64,000 nt of DNA, taken from JBGUVL01 sp964370395. GTDB lineage: Bacteria; Bacillota_I; Bacilli_A; Erysipelotrichales; Erysipelotrichaceae. Each line of letters starts with the position of its first letter. Position 1 is the first letter of the stretch. A program made the translations under genes and the position numbers. The notes under the pieces were generated by a model, which saw only the letters and a program-made list of their open reading frames with translations, had not been told where the DNA came from and did no database searches. Shown piece by piece: positions 61,101 to 64,000 of this stretch. The stretch lies in assembly GCA_964370395.1 (NCBI GenBank), contig CAYJIZ010000003.1, positions 62,001-126,000 on the forward strand, in the 5' to 3' direction.

Positions 61101-64000
61101 CAACAACTCCATTTTTGTTGATTTCTACTTCATTTCCAATTGCATCATATTGGATACTTTCAACCAGTTTTCCGTTTTGATTTGATTGCGTCAATCTATT
61201 TAAGCCATCATAAGAATAAGTCATTTCCAATGTATCGTTATCAATTTGTTTTATCAAATTACCATACACATCATACTCTTTGCTACTCTTAGCCCCTTTT
61301 TCATTTACAAAAATTATATTTCCTCTACTATCATATTCAAAAGTAGATTTATTGTTATTGGCATCAAAACTTTTTATAATTTGATTTTTATCATTGTACG
61401 TATTTTTCAATTGTGTTACTTCATTAATACTCGTTTTCGTTAGTCTGCCTAATTTATCATACTCATTAATTGTCGTTTTATTACCATCTTCTTCCTTTGT
61501 CACATTTCCTAATGCATCATATTCTTTACTAATCTTTTTTGAATTTGGAAGAATTTTTAGCGACTCTCTTCCATACGTATCATACACATAAGATGTTATT
61601 GCTCCGTTTGGATTTTTTTCTTCAGTTAATTGTCTTTTCTCATTATATGAAAATGAATATATGTTTCCATTCGCATCCTTTACTTTGCTTAGTAACAATT
61701 GATCATTGTATTCATAAATCGTTTCAAAACCTCGTTCATCCACTTCCATTTCAACTAATCCATATGCGTTATATTTAATTTGTTTCGTATGACCTAATGC
61801 ATCTTTTTCATTTATTAAATTTCCATATGCATCATATTGTTTACTTGTTTTATTTCCTTTTGCATCAATAATTTGTATTTCCTGGTTTTTGGCGTCATAT
61901 ACATAACTCGTCACATTCCCTAACACATCTATTTTTTGAATTACATTTCCATTCTTATCATACACACTTTTACTACTTAAATTTCGGTTTTCATCTATAA
62001 CTTCAATTTGGTTTTTCAAAGCATCATAGCGATATGACGTGGTTTTATCTTTTTCTATTTCTTTTAATAGCTGATTTTCATTATCATATACATAATTTGT
62101 TTTGTTTCCTAAATAGTCTGTTTTTTCAATTACATTACCTTTGTTGTCATACTTTGAAATCACCGTAGTTCCGTCAAATTGTTCTGTTTTAACAACATTA
62201 TCTCTAACATCATAATCTACTAATTCAATGCGGCCATAGGCATCAATTGACTTCACTTTACGATCGTATTCATCGTATTCATAAGTCTGTTTTAGACCAT
62301 TGTTGTCTTTTTCCTCAACTACATTCCCAAAATTATCGTACGTGTAATCTATTTTAAGACCTGTTAAATGATCTTCTTTCTCCACTATTTGGTTGAAATC
62401 ATTGTATTTTACAGAAACTGATGACTCTAGATTTTCCTTCCTTACTTCACGACCATAGTGGTCAAATTGTTTTTTCTCTACTACTTTATCTACTAAAATC
62501 GTTAAAACTTGATTACCAAATTCATCATATGAATACGTTGTCTCGTTACCGTAGGGATCAACAGTCCTTATCACTTGGTTTTTATCATTATAAAAATGCG
62601 TTGTAACAAACCCGAGTTCATCTTTTTCACTGATTAATTGTCCTAATGTATTATATGTTTTGTGATTTGTATTCCCATTACGATCTCTTGTTGCTATTAC
62701 ATTTTTATTTGCATCGTATTGATAAATAATCGAATTACCAGCTGCATCTATTTCCTTTATCACATTTCCATCTAAATCGTACTGTTTATTTGTTGTGTTT
62801 CCATTGGAGTCCGTAGTAGCAATTACGTTTTTATACACATCATAAGTAAAAGAAGTAACTTTTCCATCAATAATTGTTTTTGCGATATTCCCTTCTGCAT
62901 CATATACTGTTTCAGCAATTGAATTTACTCCATCTCGATACGTTTTTGTTGTTTTAATTTGTCTTCCAAAACTATCGTACTCATATTCTATTAGAGTACC
63001 TTTTGCATCCACTTCTTTTATTAACAAAACATCATCATACGTTTTTGTTTCAATGGCACCATTTGGATTGACCTGTTTAATCAAACGGTTTTTATCATCG
63101 TATTCATAACTTGTTTTCAATCCTTTTTTATCCGTTTTTGATACCAGCAGTCCTAATTTATACTCATTCACTTCCTCCTTACCAAAGACATCAATTGTTT
63201 TTATCAATTGATCATTCGAATCGTATTCGTATTTTGTACAATTTCCATATGAATCTGTTTCTTCTATTCTATTGCCTTTTAAATCGTATCCGTACGTTTT
63301 TTGTAATCCTTTTTCATCAACTTCACTAATTAATTGATTTAATTCATTATATTGTTTTGTCGATACTAAATTCCCTCTTTCAGTACGAATTAAATTATTA
63401 TTTGCATCATAGCTACTATTTGTTATCCCACCAATGCGATCTTTATACTTAATGACATTCCCATTTTTATCATAAATATACTGTTCGTTTGTTCCGTCAT
63501 AATAATTTTTTTGAGTGACTTCATTATTTGCATTATACACATAGGTTGTATTTTTTCCTTGATTATCAGACTCTTTAACAATGTTTCCATTCGCATCATA
63601 ATCAAAATATTCAACCAAACCATTACTATGTATGATTGAAGTAATCATGTTTCCGTTATAAGTATATTGTTTATTGACACCAATTTCATTTGTTTCTTTG
63701 ATGATTTGCCCTTGCGCATTGTATTCATAAGATGTGGTCTTATTCTTTTCATCTTTTGTATATATTAAATCATTTCCTCTGTAGGAGTTTTCCACGCTAC
63801 TTCCATCGCGTTCTTTTTTATATGTTACATTTCCATTCGCATCATATGCATATGCTTCGTTAGTCCCATCAGGATATTGCGTTCGAATTAATCGATTATT
63901 TTCATAAGTGTATTGTGTCACTTCATTTTGGCTGTCTTTTTTTGATACAATATTTCGATTATTGTCATATGTATAAGAGGATAATAATTTTCCATTTTTT
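58126..64000 (-). CDS. RHS/YD-repeat polymorphic toxin, N-terminus beyond the right edge
   Basis: The frame is open to base 64000 and shows 1957 residues; the real start lies outside. About 1500 residues are YD repeats of roughly 20 residues (YTYDANGN, YEYDSNDQL, KTTSYEYN), building the beta-cage that encloses the toxin. The core ends with the RHS signature YLRARYYDPTISRFIQIDNN and NRYVYSLSNPYKYVDRDGN (about 59220-59360). The remaining ~355 residues are a variable tail: helical linker, then a compact C-terminus with GFVHIKD, IRIDPPDKVG, DHIHIYDENKN and LDINGN, close to a toxin domain I recall as polymorphic toxin type 24. Export route unknown. Confidence 0.93.
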   Translation of the reverse strand, partial: KNGKLLSSYTYDNNRNIVSKKDSQNEVTQYTYENNRLIRTQYPDGTNEAYAYDANGNVTYKKERDGSSVENSYRGNDLIYTKDEKNKTTSYEYNAQGQIIKETNEIGVNKQYTYNGNMITSIIHSNGLVEYFDYDANGNIVKESDNQGKNTTYVYNANNEVTQKNYYDGTNEQYIYDKNGNVIKYKDRIGGITNSSYDANNNLIRTERGNLVSTKQYNELNQLISEVDEKGLQKTYGYDLKGNRIEETDSYGNCTKYEYDSNDQLIKTIDVFGKEEVNEYKLGLLVSKTDKKGLKTSYEYDDKNRLIKQVNPNGAIETKTYDDVLLIKEVDAKGTLIEYEYDSFGRQIKTTKTYRDGVNSIAETVYDAEGNIAKTIIDGKVTSFTYDVYKNVIATTDSNGNTTNKQYDLDGNVIKEIDAAGNSIIYQYDANKNVIATRDRNGNTNHKTYNTLGQLISEKDELGFVTTHFYNDKNQVIRTVDPYGNETTYSYDEFGNQVLTILVDKVVEKKQFDHYGREVRKENLESSVSVKYNDFNQIVEKEDHLTGLKIDYTYDNFGNVVEEKDNNGLKQTYEYDEYDRKVKSIDAYGRIELVDYDVRDNVVKTEQFDGTTVISKYDNKGNVIEKTDYLGNKTNYVYDNENQLLKEIEKDKTTSYRYDALKNQIEVIDENRNLSSKSVYDKNGNVIQKIDVLGNVTSYVYDAKNQEIQIIDAKGNKTSKQYDAYGNLINEKDALGHTKQIKYNAYGLVEMEVDERGFETIYEYNDQLLLSKVKDANGNIYSFSYNEKRQLTEEKNPNGAITSYVYDTYGRESLKILPNSKKISKEYDALGNVTKEEDGNKTTINEYDKLGRLTKTSINEVTQLKNTYNDKNQIIKSFDANNNKSTFEYDSRGNIIFVNEKGAKSSKEYDVYGNLIKQIDNDTLEMTYSYDGLNRLTQSNQNGKLVESIQYDAIGNEVEINKNGVVEKREFNEINLQTSTLLPSQTEAGKFVCVEKIEYDESGNVIKKTDAYDQFETMKYDANNNIIEKTDKKGIKTLYQYDGLNNLLKVQNHHERYVSYTYDSMNNLTFKKINNKIAEYRYNEDNHLIWEENEYQYVNKYSYDSFGNKTEWTKPDGSKIHYTYDNLGNMLSENENTFTYDSRNNMLSSKNKVGTVTTKYDKFNNKTEVIDTNNNKVTYVYNKDLQVVKQKYAGIEVEYSYTENGKLETVNKNGKLVARYTYNQRNEPIEILQKNTKTIKAYDDMGKLVSQKSTKNNVVILDARYKYDENDNVVEEVINDKTNKYKYNEYDELIESVKFIRDKKVKTTYSFDAFGNQQEVTSSGSSKKYIYNQKNQIERIETNKGDIRFKYDENGNIQKKINVDGKTNEYVYDDLNQLIELKQGQYIYSYKYDAQKERISQTKKDTKVYRYDDWYEYNEQVALMDKKEVKEAFVSLKRQAAEGDGKICSNLVVGANEVNYKKQNEETQFILDRNREYTEVLKDDTSLYVYGEQLLQSDQYDIVNGLNDSVVAKIDGNKIEKISYNDYGNTRDIKKGKGYNGETLDETGLIYLRARYYDPTISRFIQIDNNYAGDKDIVSSQNRYVYSLSNPYKYVDRDGNKAKKKNTSVINRAVEKIKTDKVVEVSTQRNGDTMIYTTRYQSGRIATRVETKKPVAPSVPRGGQSKPILKGAVDKVRKKDVKLFIKDKPKVECFSRKQQEGTVAGAVADFMDGFINYVANIPENIDNLYKQLQPIRNNLSVGLAGMLKSESTWETLRQNIQSIKFDTIFNLLSSNDFDEFAKKYGYKNASDALGNLSGEAVFMYLIGKGLVTVSNSTTGGHFKTGDNPKIGIDFLDEYFKNKKNKVSKSGEVPLKGASGATKKIIDKANINGKRIGDMNKQEIINNIPDNWEIHDNNGFVHIKDEKGITRIRIDPPDKVGTPIDHIHIYDENKNPLDINGNIRGKKDIEVHIPLKKD

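Noticed and set aside
63919..63921. GTG as the start codon of the RHS gene.
   Set aside because: The frame stays open to base 64000 and the YD-repeat pattern continues upstream, so the real start is outside the window.
58126..64000. The regularly repeated sequence could be taken for a tandem repeat or CRISPR array.
   Set aside because: It is one continuous reading frame of YD repeats with varying codons and no identical spacers or constant repeat unit.
1..64000. tRNA or rRNA genes.
   Set aside because: No GTTCRANYC-type T-arm with a matching acceptor stem, nor rRNA-like high-GC blocks, were seen in any intergenic space; a tRNAscan-SE run would settle it.

Overview
This 64 kb window reads as chromosome from a low-GC Bacillota (Firmicutes). 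The evidence is AT-rich DNA with strong AGGAGG-type ribosome sites, TTGACA/TATAAT promoters, many rho-independent terminators, T-box leaders in front of leucine and histidine genes, and Firmicutes-type families (UPF0154/YneF, YitT, DUF4004/YhbD, RqcH, DUF3284, Cof-type HAD phosphatases, GapN). An Erysipelotrichia-like gut or oral bacterium would fit, but that is inference. There is no rRNA, tRNA, CRISPR array, insertion sequence or prophage that I could recognise. Most of the window is ordinary core genome, mainly on the minus strand.

Layout: (1) 1-7150, a leucine block read leftwards: T-box leader, leuS, leuA, leuC, leuD and leuB (leuB runs off the left edge). (2) 7.1-12.8 kb, a cysteine desulfidase-like gene and small accessory genes, a lipoprotein, an alanyl-tRNA editing protein and an rRNA-methyltransferase-like gene. 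(3) 12.8-19.5 kb, a methionine/folate operon (metF, a stand-alone MetH-activation protein, and metH without that domain) interleaved with three Cof-type HAD phosphatase paralogues. (4) 19.5-22.4 kb, a MATE exporter, a small membrane/cytosolic pair and a divergent TetR regulator with a long palindrome between them. (5) 22.4-31.1 kb, a complete histidine operon (hisZ-G-D-C-B-H-A-F-I-E plus a PHP histidinol phosphatase) behind a His T-box. (6) 31.1-40.1 kb, proC/yitT/DUF885, a bactofilin-like operon with its own MerR-like regulator and operator, miaB, a 2[4Fe-4S] ferredoxin and two small membrane proteins. (7) 40.1-57.5 kb, a UvrA-like ATPase, gltX, gapN, an AI-2E-family permease, cell-wall genes, gmk, a C45-type Ntn hydrolase, rqcH, a CBS-type pyrophosphatase, cysE, LUD and HAD genes. 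(8) 57.5-64 kb, a giant RHS/YD-repeat polymorphic toxin open at the right edge, followed by a probable immunity gene.

The genes show a cell that makes its own leucine, histidine, methionine, cysteine and proline and controls at least two of these pathways by uncharged tRNA. Gene packing is very tight: 1-bp TAATG overlaps, shared bidirectional terminators between convergent genes, and many terminator hairpins that contain the stop codon. The most interesting accessory element is the RHS toxin/immunity pair at the right end. Other items for follow-up are an attenuator-like promoter/hairpin before metF, palindromic operators before yhbD-like, tetR-linked and C45 genes, and two structured non-coding intervals (40.2-40.46 kb and 57.5-57.7 kb).
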